Positions 51,088 through 60,749 of a stretch of 64,000 nucleotides of DNA are shown one piece after another. The stretch spans positions 3,100,001-3,164,000 of the forward strand of contig NZ_CP089301.1 of assembly GCF_021227995.1 (NCBI RefSeq). The letters are read 5' to 3'. Numbering within the stretch: the first letter of the stretch is position 1; each line of letters begins with the position of its first letter. Position numbers and translations under genes: made by a program. This stretch comes from Novosphingobium kaempferiae. Its GTDB lineage: Bacteria; Pseudomonadota; Alphaproteobacteria; Sphingomonadales; Sphingomonadaceae. The notes below the pieces were generated by a model. It saw only the letters and a list, made by a program, of their open reading frames with translations, did no database searches and had not been told where the DNA came from.

Positions 51088-52110
51088 ATGAGGAAACTCG
51101 TCCTTGGACTGGCGCTGGCTTCGACCGCCATCGCCACTCCCGCGCTGGCGCGCGACGACTCGTGGTATCTGCAACTCGACTTCGGCGGCATGATCGTCGA
51201 AGACGCTGACGTTAGCGTCGATGGCGTTAACAACGCGGCTGCGATCGACTTCAACAAGGGCTTCGACGGCGGTGCCGTTCTTGGCTACGACTTCGGTCCG
51301 TTCCGTCTGGAAACCGAAGCCAGCTATCGTCAGGCGTCCATCAAGAACAGCGGTGGAGCTGACGTCAGCAACCTGTCGTTCATGGTCAACGGCCTGCTCG
51401 ACTTCGGTCCGGACGATGGCCTTCAGGGCTTCGTCGGCGGCGGCGCCGGTGTCGCTCGCGTCCATGCCGACGTGATCGACGATTCGGACAGCGGCTTCGC
51501 GTGGCAGGCGATCGCGGGTATCCGCGCTCCGCTCAGCTCGCACTGGGACGTGGGTCTGAAGTATCGCTTCATGAACGTCCAGAACGTCGACTTGGTCGGC
51601 CCGGCTGGCGAAGACATCAGCACCCGCTGGCGTTCGCACTCGCTGCTCGGCACCCTGGCGTACAACTTCGGTGGCAAGGAAGCTGCTCCGCCGCCGCCCC
51701 CGCCGCCGCCGCCGCCTCCGCCGCCCCCCCCGCCTCCGCCGCCCCCGCCGGCTCCGGTGTGCAACAAGGGCCCGTACATCGTGTTCTTCGACTGGGATAA
51801 GTCGGACATCACGCCTGAGGCTTCGACCATCCTCGACAGCGCCGTCAGCGCCTACGCGAACTGCGACAGCGTGCCGATCATGCTGGCCGGTTACACCGAC
51901 CGTTCGGGTACGCCGAAGTACAACATGGGCCTGTCGGAGCGTCGTAACGCTTCGGTCCGTTCGTACCTGACCAGCCACGGCATCCCCGACGGTTCGATCT
52001 CGAGCCAGGCGTTCGGTGAAGCCAACCCGCGCGTTCCGACTGCGGACGGCGTGCGCGAGCTGCAGAACCGTCGCGTCGAGATCACTTACGGTCCCGGCTC
52101 GGGCATGTAA
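51088..52110 (+). CDS. OmpA-family outer-membrane protein
   Basis: 340 aa. A signal peptide (RKLVLGLALASTAIATPALA) is followed by an eight-strand beta-barrel (~25-195, with WYLQLDFGG at the start and LLGTLAYNFGG at the last strand), then a run of 21 prolines, then a C-terminal OmpA domain (IVFFDWDKSDITPEA, ILAGYTD-like LAGYTDRSGTPKYNMGLSERRNASV) that binds peptidoglycan. Codon use favours GGT/GTC/CGT more than the neighbours, fitting high expression. A terminator follows. Confidence 0.95.
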   Translation: MRKLVLGLALASTAIATPALARDDSWYLQLDFGGMIVEDADVSVDGVNNAAAIDFNKGFDGGAVLGYDFGPFRLETEASYRQASIKNSGGADVSNLSFMVNGLLDFGPDDGLQGFVGGGAGVARVHADVIDDSDSGFAWQAIAGIRAPLSSHWDVGLKYRFMNVQNVDLVGPAGEDISTRWRSHSLLGTLAYNFGGKEAAPPPPPPPPPPPPPPPPPPPPPAPVCNKGPYIVFFDWDKSDITPEASTILDSAVSAYANCDSVPIMLAGYTDRSGTPKYNMGLSERRNASVRSYLTSHGIPDGSISSQAFGEANPRVPTADGVRELQNRRVEITYGPGSGM

Positions 52111-52134
52111 GCGAACCGGCAACGGTAAAGATCG

Positions 52135-52166
52135 GGGGGTCGGAGCAATCCGGCCCCCTTTTCTTT
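52135..52166 (+). terminator. Rho-independent terminator of ompA
   Basis: GGGGGTCGGA and TCCGGCCCCC form a 10-bp stem (one G-U pair) with a GCAA tetraloop, followed by TTTTCTTTT. It begins 24 bases after the ompA stop. Confidence 0.9.
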
Positions 52167-52194
52167 TGCCTGCCGGAATGGCGTATCAGCCAAA

Positions 52195-52237
52195 AACAGA
52201 AGGCCCGGCGGATCATCTCCGCCGGGCCTTTTGTTTT
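52195..52237. terminator. Second, bidirectional terminator between ompA and queC
   Basis: AAGGCCCGGCGGA and TCCGCCGGGCCTT form a perfect stem with a TCATC loop. A rich runs precede it and T-rich runs follow, so it can work in both directions, including for the convergent queC. Confidence 0.9.
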
Positions 52238-52253
52238 TATCCGGGAGGGTGGT

Positions 52254-52949
52254 TCAGGCCGCGTAAGGCGTGGGATCCACCAGTCCTGCATCCGCAAAGC
52301 CCGCCTTGCGCAGGCGGCAGCTGTCGCACAGGCCGCAGGCATTGCCGTCAGGCTGCGGATCGTAGCAGGACCAGCTCATGCCGGGGTTCAGACCCAGCCG
52401 GTCTGCCTCGCGCGCGATATCGGCCTTCGTCTTGAACTGGAGCGGTGCGTGGATGCGCAGCTTCGTGCCCTCATCCCCCGCCTTGGTCGCAAGCGTCGCG
52501 ATATCCTCAAAGGCGGAGATGAATTCCGGGCGGCAATCCGGGTAGCCGGAATAGTCCAGCGCGTTCACGCCGATGAAGATATCGGCCGCGCCGATCGCCT
52601 CGGCCCAGGCCAGCGTCAGCGAGAGGAACACGAGGTTGCGCGCGGGCACGTACGTGACCGGGATCTCCTCGCCCACGCCCTCCTTGGGCACGGCGATGTC
52701 GTCGGTCAGCGCCGATCCGCCAAACCGGCGCAAGTCGAGCGGCAGCACGACATGGCGCTCCGCCCCGATGACGCGCGCGATTTCCGCCGCAGCGTCAAGC
52801 TCCCGGCGATGGCGCTGGTTGTAGTCGATGGTGAGCGCGTTGACCGCAAAGCCCTGCTCGCGCGCAATGCCCGCGGAGACCATGGAATCGAGCCCGCCGG
52901 AGAGCAGCACGACGGCCTGCTTCGGCTGAGAAGATGAAATATCCTGCAT
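52254..52949 (-). CDS. queC: 7-cyano-7-deazaguanine synthase QueC
   Basis: 231 aa. Converts 7-carboxy-7-deazaguanine to preQ0 in queuosine tRNA modification. The ATP-pyrophosphatase loop is SGGLDS at 17-22. The zinc cysteines lie near the C-terminus in [18 protein letters not shown]. The ATG at 52949 is used rather than 52985, to give [19 protein letters not shown]. No preQ1 riboswitch was seen upstream. Other queuosine genes are not in the window. Confidence 0.96.
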   Translation of the reverse strand: MQDISSSQPKQAVVLLSGGLDSMVSAGIAREQGFAVNALTIDYNQRHRRELDAAAEIARVIGAERHVVLPLDLRRFGGSALTDDIAVPKEGVGEEIPVTYVPARNLVFLSLTLAWAEAIGAADIFIGVNALDYSGYPDCRPEFISAFEDIATLATKAGDEGTKLRIHAPLQFKTKADIAREADRLGLNPGMSWSCYDPQPDGNACGLCDSCRLRKAGFADAGLVDPTPYAA

Positions 52950-53000
52950 GAATGCCCCGCTACGCCCAGCAAGGCGCGCCGACAATCCCGAAGTGAAAGC

Positions 53001-53402
53001 TCAGCTGCGGCAGTCGCCGGTCTTGCGGCCTTCGGCGGAGAACGAGAACGGCAAGCCATTGGCGATGCCCTGGCTGTCGATCTGCACCAGCCCATCGGTC
53101 TCACGCCGGACCTGGGTACGACCGTAGCCCTGCCCCCGGCAGGTGTACTGCACCGTCACCTGGTCGCTCTTGTCCTCGACCACGACGCTGCTGCACGGCA
53201 CGCCCTGATGACGCAGCTGGATCAGACGCCGCCCGCTGTCGAGGCAGATGTTGTGCACCGGTCCGCCACGCTCGCGCAGTTCCCAGCCGCCATGGTCAAG
53301 CTCGTCGAGCATGCCCAGCGACTGTTTCTGGCCCTGCGCCGGTACGGCCACCACCGCACAGACGCCCAGGCTCAGCGCCGCAAGAATGGACTTCGTTTTC
53401 AT
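53001..53402 (-). CDS. Exported DUF3617-like protein
   Basis: 133 aa with a signal peptide (SILAALSLGVCAVVAVPAQG). The mature part has the pattern GGWELRE, CLDSGRRLIQLRHQGVPCSS, VQYTCRGQGYGRT, then IANGLPFSFSAEGRKTGDC, with four cysteines likely in two disulfides, as in the DUF3617 family of sphingomonads. Function unknown. Confidence 0.78.
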   Translation of the reverse strand: MKTKSILAALSLGVCAVVAVPAQGQKQSLGMLDELDHGGWELRERGGPVHNICLDSGRRLIQLRHQGVPCSSVVVEDKSDQVTVQYTCRGQGYGRTQVRRETDGLVQIDSQGIANGLPFSFSAEGRKTGDCRS

Positions 53403-53494
53403 TCCATCGCTTCCTGATACCGTCCTGTCGCACCAAGTATCGGTAGGGTCTGCCGGAATTTCAAGTCATCCACCCGTATGGCAGCAATATGACG

Positions 53495-54403
53495 TCAGAC
53501 CGGAATGCGCAGGACTTTCGAACAGAACGCGCAATCGACCGGGATGTGCCCGTCGTCGTCGCGCATGTCGGCAAGCTGGTCCTCGGGAAATCCCGACAGG
53601 ATCGACAGATAGTGATCGACCGTGCAGCGGCAGCCGCGCTGCAGCAGCAGCAAGGGCTCCACCCGCACTTCGTCTTCCTCGTGGAACAGCCGCCAGGCAA
53701 GCTGCTCCAGGCTCAGCACCGGGTCGACCAGTTCGCCGCTCTGCACGGTCCCCGCGATGATCGCGACGTGTTCCCAGTCGGGATGCTGTTCCTTGGCATG
53801 AAGGCGCTCGCGCCCTTCCTCGCCATCCGGCAGGTGCTGCACGAGGATGCCGCCCGCCACGCAGCGCGGCCCGTTCGAGCGCACCGCGATGCGGATGAGG
53901 GTCGGCACCTGCTCGGACTGTGCGAAGTAGTTCTCGCAGGCATGCGCCAGCGAGGCGCCTTCCAGCGGCACCACGCCCTGATAGCGTTCGTTGGTGACGG
54001 GCAGGTCGAAGGTGATCGCCAGATAGCCCTTGCCGAACATCGCCTCGAGCGAGCAGTTCTCCTCCAACGCGCCGACCATATCGGGATTGTGACGCAGATA
54101 TCCGCGCACTTCGCCGTTGCGGTAGTCGCAGACCAGCAGGTCCACCGCGCCGCCTTCGGCCTGCGCCTGGAAGGTGAGCTGGGCGTGCTCCTCCTTGAGG
54201 AGCGAGCCCATCAGCGCGGTCAGGACCAGCGCCTCGGCCAGCACATGCTTGACTACCTTGGGATAGTCGTGCGCGGACAGCACCGTTTCCAGCACCGGCC
54301 CCAGCCGCACCATGCGCCCACGCACATTGCGCGAGGGCACGGTGAAGGCCAGAACGCGGTCGAAGCCGGTGTCGTCGTCGCGCAGCAGATCGTCTTCGTT
54401 CAC
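53495..54403 (-). CDS. hslO: Redox-regulated chaperone Hsp33
   Basis: 302 aa. Hsp33 is a cytoplasmic holdase activated by oxidation of a zinc-cysteine switch; here the switch is Cys-x-Cys (GCRCTV) and, about 30 residues later, Cys-x-x-Cys (CAFC) near the C-terminus. The GTG at 54403 is chosen because it overlaps the argF stop as GTGA; the in-frame GTG at 54421 lies inside argF. Third gene of the arg operon, an arrangement common in alphaproteobacteria. Confidence 0.95.
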   Translation of the reverse strand: MNEDDLLRDDDTGFDRVLAFTVPSRNVRGRMVRLGPVLETVLSAHDYPKVVKHVLAEALVLTALMGSLLKEEHAQLTFQAQAEGGAVDLLVCDYRNGEVRGYLRHNPDMVGALEENCSLEAMFGKGYLAITFDLPVTNERYQGVVPLEGASLAHACENYFAQSEQVPTLIRIAVRSNGPRCVAGGILVQHLPDGEEGRERLHAKEQHPDWEHVAIIAGTVQSGELVDPVLSLEQLAWRLFHEEDEVRVEPLLLLQRGCRCTVDHYLSILSGFPEDQLADMRDDDGHIPVDCAFCSKVLRIPV

Positions 54404-55326
54404 AGCTTGCCCAGTGCCCACAGCAGGACCGACTTCTGCGCATGGATGCGGTTCTCGGCCTCGTCCCAGACGGCCGACTGCGGGCCGTCCATGACTTCGT
54501 CGGTCACTTCCTCGCCGCGATGCGCGGGAAGGCAGTGGAGGAACGTCGCCTTCGGATCCGCCGCCGCCATCAGCGTGGCGTCGACCTGATAGGGCTGCAT
54601 CGCGGCGACATGCACCTCTCCGCCCGCCTGCCCCATCGAGACCCAGGTGTCGGTGACGACGACCTGCGCTCCAGCCACCGCCTCGCGCGGATCGTTGGTC
54701 AGGATCACCTCGCCCCCGGCGGCGCGGGCACGCTCGATGAAGCCGACATCCGGTTCGTAGCCTGCCGGGCCGCCGATGCGGATAGTGAACTTCATCAGGC
54801 CCGCCGCCTCGATCAGCGAATTGGCGACGTTGTTGCCGTCACCCAGCCATGCCAGCTGGAGGCCCGGCAGCGCGTGGCCATGCTCGACCACGGTCAGCAG
54901 GTCGGCGACGATCTGGCACGGATGCGACAGGTCGGTCAGGCCGTTGATGACGGGGACGTCGGCGTAGTGCGCCAGTTCCTCGATCTTGGCGTGATCGTCG
55001 GTGCGGATCATGATCGCGTCGACCATGCGGCTGAGCACGCGCGCGGTGTCGGCGATGGTCTCGCCGCGACCGATCTGCGTGGAACCCGCCTCCATGATGA
55101 GCGCCGAGCCGCCGAGCTGGCGCATCGCCATGTCGAACGACACGCGGGTGCGGGTCGAGTTCTTCTCGAAGATCATGGCAAGCGTGTGCCCTGCGAGCGG
55201 CGCATCGGCATCGGCGCGGCCTTTCGGCCAAGCCTTGCGCGCCGCCTTCCGGTCGATCGCGTCGTTGACCATGGCGGCGATGGTATCGCCGCCCGCGTCC
55301 GACAGGTTCAGGAAGTCCCGGATCAT
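54400..55326 (-). CDS. argF: Ornithine carbamoyltransferase
   Basis: 308 aa. Makes citrulline from ornithine and carbamoyl phosphate. The carbamoyl-phosphate loop is STRTRVSFD near residue 57, the ornithine loop is in VTDTWVSMG, and the catalytic [11 protein letters not shown] follows near the C-terminus. The start overlaps the argD stop by four bases (ATGA). Confidence 0.96.
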   Translation of the reverse strand: MIRDFLNLSDAGGDTIAAMVNDAIDRKAARKAWPKGRADADAPLAGHTLAMIFEKNSTRTRVSFDMAMRQLGGSALIMEAGSTQIGRGETIADTARVLSRMVDAIMIRTDDHAKIEELAHYADVPVINGLTDLSHPCQIVADLLTVVEHGHALPGLQLAWLGDGNNVANSLIEAAGLMKFTIRIGGPAGYEPDVGFIERARAAGGEVILTNDPREAVAGAQVVVTDTWVSMGQAGGEVHVAAMQPYQVDATLMAAADPKATFLHCLPAHRGEEVTDEVMDGPQSAVWDEAENRIHAQKSVLLWALGKL

Positions 55327-56516
55327 CCCGCGACTTCCTCGGGCTGATACGTCCCCGCTGCGGCGGAGAGCTTTTCCATGAACTCGTCGATATGGCCGTC
55401 GTCGATGACGAGCGGCGGCAGGATGCGCACCACGTTGTCGCCCGCCGAGACGGTGAGCAGCCCGTGGTTGTCACGCATGTGCGCCACGAACGCGCGCGGC
55501 TCGACCTTCATCTTGAGGCCGATGAACAGGCCGCGCCCGCGCACCAGTTCGAACAGATCGGGGTAGTTGCCGATGAACTGTTCGAGGCGGGCCTTGAGGC
55601 GCTCGCCCTTGGCGCGCACGTCGGCGAGGAACGCCTCGTCGGGGATCACGTCGAGCACGGCATCGATCGCGGCCATCGCGAAGGGGTTGCCGCCATAGGT
55701 CGAGCCGTGGGTGCCGAAGGTCATGCCGCGCGCCGCCTTCTCGGTGGCGAGGCAGGCGCCGACCGGGAAGCCCCCGCCGATGGCCTTGGCGGTGGAGAGG
55801 ATGTCGGGCTCGATGCCGTACTGCTCGTAGGCGTAGAAGGTGCCGGCGCGGCCGACGCCGCTCTGCACTTCGTCGAGGACGAGCATCAGGTCATGCTCGT
55901 CGCACAGCGCGCGCAGGCCCTGCATGAATTCGTCAGTGGCGATGCGGATGCCGCCCTCGCCCTGGATCGGCTCGACCAGGAAGCCCGCGGTGTTCGGGCC
56001 GATCGCCGCCTTGGCGGCTTCGAGATCGTTGAACTCCACGTACTTGAAGCCGGGCAGCAGGGGCAGGAAGCCCTTGTGCATCTTCTCCTGGCTCGACGCG
56101 CTGATGGTCGCCATCGTGCGGCCGTGGAAGGCGTTGTTGAAGGTGATCAGTTCGAACTTGTGGTCGTTGCCGGCCGACTGGTGATAGGCGCGCGCGGTCT
56201 TGATCGCGCATTCCACCGCCTCGGCGCCCGAGTTGGTGAAGAACACCGTGTCGGCGAAGGTCAGGTCCACCAGGCGCTTCGCCACGGCCTCACCCTGCGG
56301 GCTGCCGTAGAGGTTGGACACGTGCATCAGCGTCTCGGCCTGCTTCTGGATCGCGCCGACGAGGCCGGGGTGCGAGTGACCAAGCGCGTTCACCGCGATG
56401 CCGCTGGCGAAGTCAAGGAATCGGCGGCCGTCCTCGCTGATGAGATGGCAGTGCTCACCGCGAACGGGACGCACGCCGCACCGGGGATATACGGGCATCA
56501 GCGGGGTAATCGACAT
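55323..56516 (-). CDS. argD: Acetylornithine/succinylornithine aminotransferase
   Basis: 397 aa. Class III PLP aminotransferase of arginine synthesis. Motifs: [46 protein letters not shown], and the PLP lysine in [14 protein letters not shown]. The ATG at 56516 gives the normal N-terminus [12 protein letters not shown]; the upstream extension has no support. First gene of argD-argF-hslO. Confidence 0.95.
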   Translation of the reverse strand: MSITPLMPVYPRCGVRPVRGEHCHLISEDGRRFLDFASGIAVNALGHSHPGLVGAIQKQAETLMHVSNLYGSPQGEAVAKRLVDLTFADTVFFTNSGAEAVECAIKTARAYHQSAGNDHKFELITFNNAFHGRTMATISASSQEKMHKGFLPLLPGFKYVEFNDLEAAKAAIGPNTAGFLVEPIQGEGGIRIATDEFMQGLRALCDEHDLMLVLDEVQSGVGRAGTFYAYEQYGIEPDILSTAKAIGGGFPVGACLATEKAARGMTFGTHGSTYGGNPFAMAAIDAVLDVIPDEAFLADVRAKGERLKARLEQFIGNYPDLFELVRGRGLFIGLKMKVEPRAFVAHMRDNHGLLTVSAGDNVVRILPPLVIDDGHIDEFMEKLSAAAGTYQPEEVAG

Positions 56517-56586
56517 GTCGGTATTCCTTGAGACTGGTCCTGGAAATCTGACCTTGAAGAAATTTTGATCGTGAGATCGCAAACGA

Positions 56587-56616
56587 CAAATGGCGGCCCT
56601 GCCGGACCGCCATTTG
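56587..56616 (-). terminator. Stem-loop downstream of the cold-shock gene
   Basis: CAAATGGCGG at 56587-56596 pairs perfectly with CCGCCATTTG at 56607-56616. On the minus strand it lies 58 bases after the cold-shock stop and before the argD leader. Only a weak T tract follows (TCGTTTGCG). Confidence 0.6.
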
Positions 56617-56674
56617 CGCGCATTTAGATGTTTGCAGTCTCCCGGTCAAACGCCCGGGAGCAATGCAGGCAGGA

Positions 56675-57433
56675 TCAACCCTGGCGCGGCGTCAGGTTGA
56701 CCGCCGAGTACTTGCCTCGTCGATCGACCTCGATGTCGAACTCGACCTGATCGCCTTCGTTGAGGCCGGACATGCCCGAGCGCTCAACGGCACTGATGTG
56801 CACGAATGCGTCCGGCTGGCCGTCATCACGGGTGATGAAGCCGAAGCCCTTCATGGAGTTGAAGAACTTGACCGTGCCGGTTGCCTTCTCGCCGGTGAGC
56901 TGGCGCTGCGGCGCCGGCTCGCGCTTGGCGACGGGGATCACGTCGCCCACGACCGACAGGTCGGTGGCCGAGATCTTGCCGCCGCGATCGACGAGCTGGA
57001 ATTCGAGCTGCTGGCCTTCGGCCAGGCCTTCGAGGCCGGCGCGCTCGACCGAGCTGATGTGCACGAACACATCGTCGCCGCCTTCATCACGCTGAATGAA
57101 GCCGAAGCCCTTTGCTGCGTTGAAGAACTTTACGACGCCACGGCCCTGACCGACGACCTGCGCGGGCATACCGCCACCGCCACCGCCGCCGCGGAAACCA
57201 CCGCCGCCGCCGCCGAAGCCGCCACCGCCGCTACGGAAGCCACCGCCGCCGCCGCCGCCGAAGCCGCCACCACCGCCGCCGCCAAAGCGGTCACCACCGC
57301 CGAAGCCGCCGCCGCCGAAACGGTCACCGCCGCCACCGAAGCGATCCTGCCCGGCAAAGAACGGATCGAACTCGTCCTCACCAGACCGCTTATTGTCGCG
57401 GCCCCTTCCGCGACGACCTCTGTCAAAACCCAT
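56675..57433 (-). CDS. Twin cold-shock-domain protein with a glycine-rich N-terminus
   Basis: 252 aa. Residues ~1-90 are low complexity: a basic [12 protein letters not shown] start, then many FGGGG/RFGGGG blocks. Two complete cold-shock domains follow (~93-160 and ~182-250), each with RNP1-like KGFGFI and RNP2-like VFVHIS/AFVHIS. Probably an RNA chaperone. Two-domain CSPs are usual in alphaproteobacteria, but the Gly/Phe/Arg-rich tail resembles eukaryotic phase-separating RNA-binding proteins. The first ATG (57433) begins the basic stretch; the Gly-rich part uses codons that differ little from the rest. Confidence 0.92.
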   Translation of the reverse strand: MGFDRGRRGRGRDNKRSGEDEFDPFFAGQDRFGGGGDRFGGGGFGGGDRFGGGGGGGFGGGGGGGFRSGGGGFGGGGGGFRGGGGGGGMPAQVVGQGRGVVKFFNAAKGFGFIQRDEGGDDVFVHISSVERAGLEGLAEGQQLEFQLVDRGGKISATDLSVVGDVIPVAKREPAPQRQLTGEKATGTVKFFNSMKGFGFITRDDGQPDAFVHISAVERSGMSGLNEGDQVEFDIEVDRRGKYSAVNLTPRQG

Positions 57434-57728
57434 GTCTACTAGCGTACCTTCGCTGCGCCCCAGAATTAGTCGCCAGGCGCGTGGACGAACCGCACCAGAC
57501 GTCAGGCAAGCGACCGGGCAGAGGCCCGATCTTCTCCTGCAACCGTTAGTCTTACACGACTCAAAACGCGATGGCGAACGGAAATGCGAGGTGTTTGCAG
57601 CCGTTCTCGACGAATTGCGGCATTTTACGCGACGAATGGGCTTGCACCATCGACAGGAAGCGGCTTGATGCCCGTTTACACGGCCCTTCGTTCATCTTCG
57701 GGTCGCTCGATTACGGGAGAATGCGAGA
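57434..57728. other. 295-base divergent region between the cold-shock gene and the TIGR01244 gene
   Basis: It holds the two divergent promoters. The plus-strand end carries GGGAG just before the ATG at 57729. The minus-strand part could be a long cold-shock-type leader, but no cold-box could be identified by eye. No RNA gene or repeat was seen. Confidence 0.4.
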
Positions 57729-58154
57729 ATGTTCCGCCAGATCACCGAGTCCGTTTTCGCCAGCCCGCAGATCGATGTTGCCACCATTGCGGAGGCACAG
57801 GCCCTTGGAATCGTTCGAATCGTCAACAACCGCCCCGAAGGCGAGAGCGACGACCAGACCCCGGGCGCCGAGATCGAGGCCGCCGCGCGCGCGGCAGGCA
57901 TCGACTATGTGGCGATTCCCGTGACTCATGCCGGATTCAGCCAGGCGCAGGTGGACGCGATGGAGCAGGCGCTCGATGTCGAGGGGCCGGTGCTGGCCTA
58001 TTGCCGCTCGGGCACGCGCTCGACGCTGCTGTGGGCGCTGGCGCGGGCCAAGGCGGGCGACAATCCGGCAGTGATCGCCTCGAAGGCGGCGGGCGCGGGT
58101 TACGACGTGACGCCGGTGCGACAGCTGATCGAGATGCTGTCCGCCGGGCGGTGA
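57729..58154 (+). CDS. TIGR01244 / DUF442 family phosphatase-like sulfur-transferase protein
   Basis: 141 aa. A dual-specificity-phosphatase-like fold with the active-site loop YCRSGTRST (Cys-x5-Arg). RIVNNRPEGES near residue 30 is typical of the family, which is often fused to Blh/ETHE1-like sulfur enzymes and linked to sulfide response. Here it stands alone. A good GGGAG lies upstream. Confidence 0.9.
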   Translation: MFRQITESVFASPQIDVATIAEAQALGIVRIVNNRPEGESDDQTPGAEIEAAARAAGIDYVAIPVTHAGFSQAQVDAMEQALDVEGPVLAYCRSGTRSTLLWALARAKAGDNPAVIASKAAGAGYDVTPVRQLIEMLSAGR

Positions 58155-58167
58155 GGCCGAAACACGT

Positions 58168-58256
58168 TCGTCATTGCGAGCGCAGCGAAGCAATCCAGCG
58201 GCCCAATCCGTCAGTAGGCGCCGACCATGGATTGCTTCGCTACGTCGCAATGACGA
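58168..58256. repeat. Dispersed palindromic repeat, family A, copy 7
   Basis: TCGTCATTGCGAGCGCAGCG and the inverted arm ending CGCAATGACGA, here with a one-base deletion in the right arm (CTACGTCGCAA). It lies in the convergent gap before the P-II gene. Confidence 0.88.
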
Positions 58257-58280
58257 GGGTTAAGTAAGCTTTGCGATATT

Positions 58281-58619
58281 CTAAAGCGCGTCGTCGCCCT
58301 GCTCGCCGGTGCGGATTCGCACGGCCTGCGCGAGCGGCAGCACGAAGATCTTGCCGTCGCCGATCTCGTCGTTGTTGGCCTGGGTGCGGATGATCTCGAC
58401 CACGCGGTCGGCCAGCGCGTCGGGCACGGCGATCTCCATGCGGATCTTGGGCAGCATGCTCGATGCGTATTCGGCGCCGCGATAGACTTCGGTCTGGCCC
58501 TTCTGGCGACCGAAGCCGCTGACCTCCGACACCGTCATCCCGGAAATGCCCGCAGCGCTCAGCGCGTCGCGCACTTCGGTGAACTTGAACGGTTTTATGA
58601 TGGCCGTGACGTACTTCAT
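58281..58619 (-). CDS. glnB: P-II nitrogen regulatory protein, copy distal to amtB
   Basis: 112 aa. The T loop has Tyr51 (TEVYRGAEYA), the uridylylation site; the ATP/2-oxoglutarate site GFGRQKGQ and the C-terminal [10 protein letters not shown] are present. It senses 2-oxoglutarate, ATP and ADP and controls glutamine synthetase adenylylation, NtrB and AmtB. The ATG at 58619 gives the exact family length. It lies downstream of the amtB terminator and behind a 33-bp perfect hairpin, so its expression is separable from glnK-amtB. Whether it is functionally GlnB or a second GlnK cannot be told from sequence. Confidence 0.93.
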   Translation of the reverse strand: MKYVTAIIKPFKFTEVRDALSAAGISGMTVSEVSGFGRQKGQTEVYRGAEYASSMLPKIRMEIAVPDALADRVVEIIRTQANNDEIGDGKIFVLPLAQAVRIRTGEQGDDAL

Positions 58620-58647
58620 GGTCCCTCCGCTCTCGCTTGCGTGTTGG

Positions 58648-58728
58648 GCGGCACCGGCCCTCGCCCCCACCCGACCTCCCTAGGGTACTATCGTTGGGAG
58701 GTCGGGTGGGGGCGAGGGCCGGTGCCGC
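58648..58728. repeat. Perfect 33-bp inverted repeat in the leader of the P-II gene
   Basis: Bases 58648-58680 are the exact reverse complement of 58696-58728; the 15-base loop is TAGGGTACTATCGTT. On the minus strand the structure ends 28 bases before the glnB start codon. The arm is very GC-rich (CACCGGCCCTCGCCCCCACC in the middle). Confidence 0.95.
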
Positions 58729-58783
58729 TTCCGCCGAAGGCGGATAAGATCGACCCCGTAACGGCAGCATTTCACAATCGGGA

Positions 58784-58820
58784 CAAATAAAAAAGGGGCC
58801 GGAGCGGCTGGCTCCGGCCC
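58784..58820 (-). terminator. Rho-independent terminator of amtB
   Basis: On the minus strand GGGCCGGAG pairs with CTCCGGCCC and is followed by CTTTTTTATTT. It begins about 90 bases after the amtB stop, so it separates glnK-amtB from the second P-II gene. Confidence 0.9.
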
Positions 58821-58911
58821 TTTATAGGTTGTGTTCGCAGGAGGAACATCGGTTGGCGACGACGGGTGGAAGGAGAGGAGGAAGTACCCGCCGCCGCCAA
58901 ACTGGAGATTC

Positions 58912-60237
58912 TTAGTTGTAGGCGCGCTCGCCGTGCTCGCCGATGTCGAGGCCGTCGGCTTCGACTTCGGGGCTGACGCGCAGGCCGGTGATTGCCTTGG
59001 CGATGAACATCGCAATCGTGGTGCCGACGACCGAGAGGACGATCGTGGCGGCGACAGCGGCGACCTGGACGCCGAGCTGCGAGCCGATGGCGAAGTCTTC
59101 GCCGCCCGGGCCGCCGAGCGACGGGGCATAGACGATGGCGGTGCCGATGGCGCCGACGATGCCGCCCACGCCGTGGATGCCGAAGGCGTCGAGCGAGTCG
59201 TCGTAACCGAGGGCCGGCTTTACCTTCGAGACGAAGATGAAGCAGACGATCGAGGCGACGGCGCCGAGCACGATCGCACCGAACGGACCCGAGTTACCGG
59301 CAGCCGGGGTGATCGCGACGAGGCCGGCGATGATGCCCGAGCAGTAGCCCAGAGCCGAACCCTTGTGGCCCGAGAACTTCTCGGCAAGCATCCAGAACAG
59401 GCCGGCCGAAGCGGTGGCGACGAACGTGTTGATCATGGCGAGAGCCGCGGAACCGTTGGCTTCCAGCGCCGAACCGGCGTTGAAGCCGAACCAGCCCACC
59501 CACAGCAGGCCGGTGCCGACGAAAGTCAGCGTCAGCGAGTGCGGAGCCATCGGCTCGGTCGGGTAACCCTTGCGCTTGCCGAGGATCAGCGCGGCGACCA
59601 GCGCCGAGACGCCGGCGTTGATGTGGACCACGGTGCCGCCCGCGAAGTCGAGAGCGCCCATCACGAAGAAGACGCCGCGCGCTTCCCAGACCATGTGTGC
59701 GATCGGGTAGTACACGATCAGCAGCCACACGAAGGCGAAGGCCATCACGGCCGAGAACTTCATGCGCTCGACCACCGAACCGAGGACCAGCGCGACGGTG
59801 ATCGCCGAGAAGGTCATCTGGAAGCAGACGAAGATGAGTTCGGAGATGACCACGCCGTCGGTGAAGGTGGCGGCGGTCGCGTCGGGCGTGACGCCCGCGA
59901 GGAAGAACTTGCCCCAGCTGATGAACTGGTTGCCTTCGGGACCGAAGGCGAGGCCGTAGCCCACGATCACCCACATGAGCATGGCGAGCGCGGTGACGCC
60001 GCCGATCTGGGTCATCGTCGAGAGCATGTTCTTCGAGCGGGTAAGACCGCCGTAGAACAGCGCGAGGCCGGGAAGGATCATCATCAGGACGAGGATCGTC
60101 GAGACCATCATCCAGGCATTGTTGCCGGGGTTCGGCACGGGTGCGGCAGCGGCCGCTTCCTGCGCCCAGGCGGCAGTCGAGACGGCGAGCGACGCGACCG
60201 TCGCTGCGATGCCGCCGAAAAGCTTGCGGTTCATCAT
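58912..60237 (-). CDS. amtB: Ammonium transporter AmtB
   Basis: 441 aa. A cleavable signal-like N-terminus (KLFGGIAATVASLAVSTAAWAQ) is followed by eleven membrane segments. The twin pore histidines are in GTVVHINAGVSALV and AFGIHGVGGIVG, and FALMQMTFAAIT-type FVCFQMTFSAIT is present. It conducts ammonium when nitrogen is scarce and is blocked by de-uridylylated P-II. It starts 11 bases after the glnK stop. Confidence 0.96.
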   Translation of the reverse strand: MMNRKLFGGIAATVASLAVSTAAWAQEAAAAAPVPNPGNNAWMMVSTILVLMMILPGLALFYGGLTRSKNMLSTMTQIGGVTALAMLMWVIVGYGLAFGPEGNQFISWGKFFLAGVTPDATAATFTDGVVISELIFVCFQMTFSAITVALVLGSVVERMKFSAVMAFAFVWLLIVYYPIAHMVWEARGVFFVMGALDFAGGTVVHINAGVSALVAALILGKRKGYPTEPMAPHSLTLTFVGTGLLWVGWFGFNAGSALEANGSAALAMINTFVATASAGLFWMLAEKFSGHKGSALGYCSGIIAGLVAITPAAGNSGPFGAIVLGAVASIVCFIFVSKVKPALGYDDSLDAFGIHGVGGIVGAIGTAIVYAPSLGGPGGEDFAIGSQLGVQVAAVAATIVLSVVGTTIAMFIAKAITGLRVSPEVEADGLDIGEHGERAYN

Positions 60238-60248
60238 GAAAGCTCCCC

Positions 60249-60599
<351 letters not shown>

Positions 60600-60636
60600 T
60601 TAGCCACCGGCCCCAGCGCCGGCTGCCAATAGGCCT

Positions 60637-60652
60637 AGCAAGGGGTGTGCCA
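60637..60652 (-). promoter_or_regulatory. Sigma-54 promoter of glnK-amtB
   Basis: On the minus strand TGGCAC (60652-60647), a 5-base spacer ACCCC and TTGCT (60641-60637) match the RpoN consensus TGGCAC-N5-TTGCW exactly. Transcription should begin near 60625, about 38 bases before the ATG. NtrC sites would be expected beyond 60700, but that stretch runs into the next gene. Confidence 0.88.
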
Positions 60653-60749
60653 ATTTACCTTTCGGCAAGAAAGGGAGGGGATTCAGGGGTGCGACAAACC
60701 GCATGCCTCAGGACAAGCACGGATCGACGCTCGATTCCTGAGCAGTTGC

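Noticed and set aside
52950-53000. preQ1 riboswitch in front of queC
   Set aside because: The gap to the upstream gene is about 50 bases and shows no aptamer-like stem and A-rich tail.
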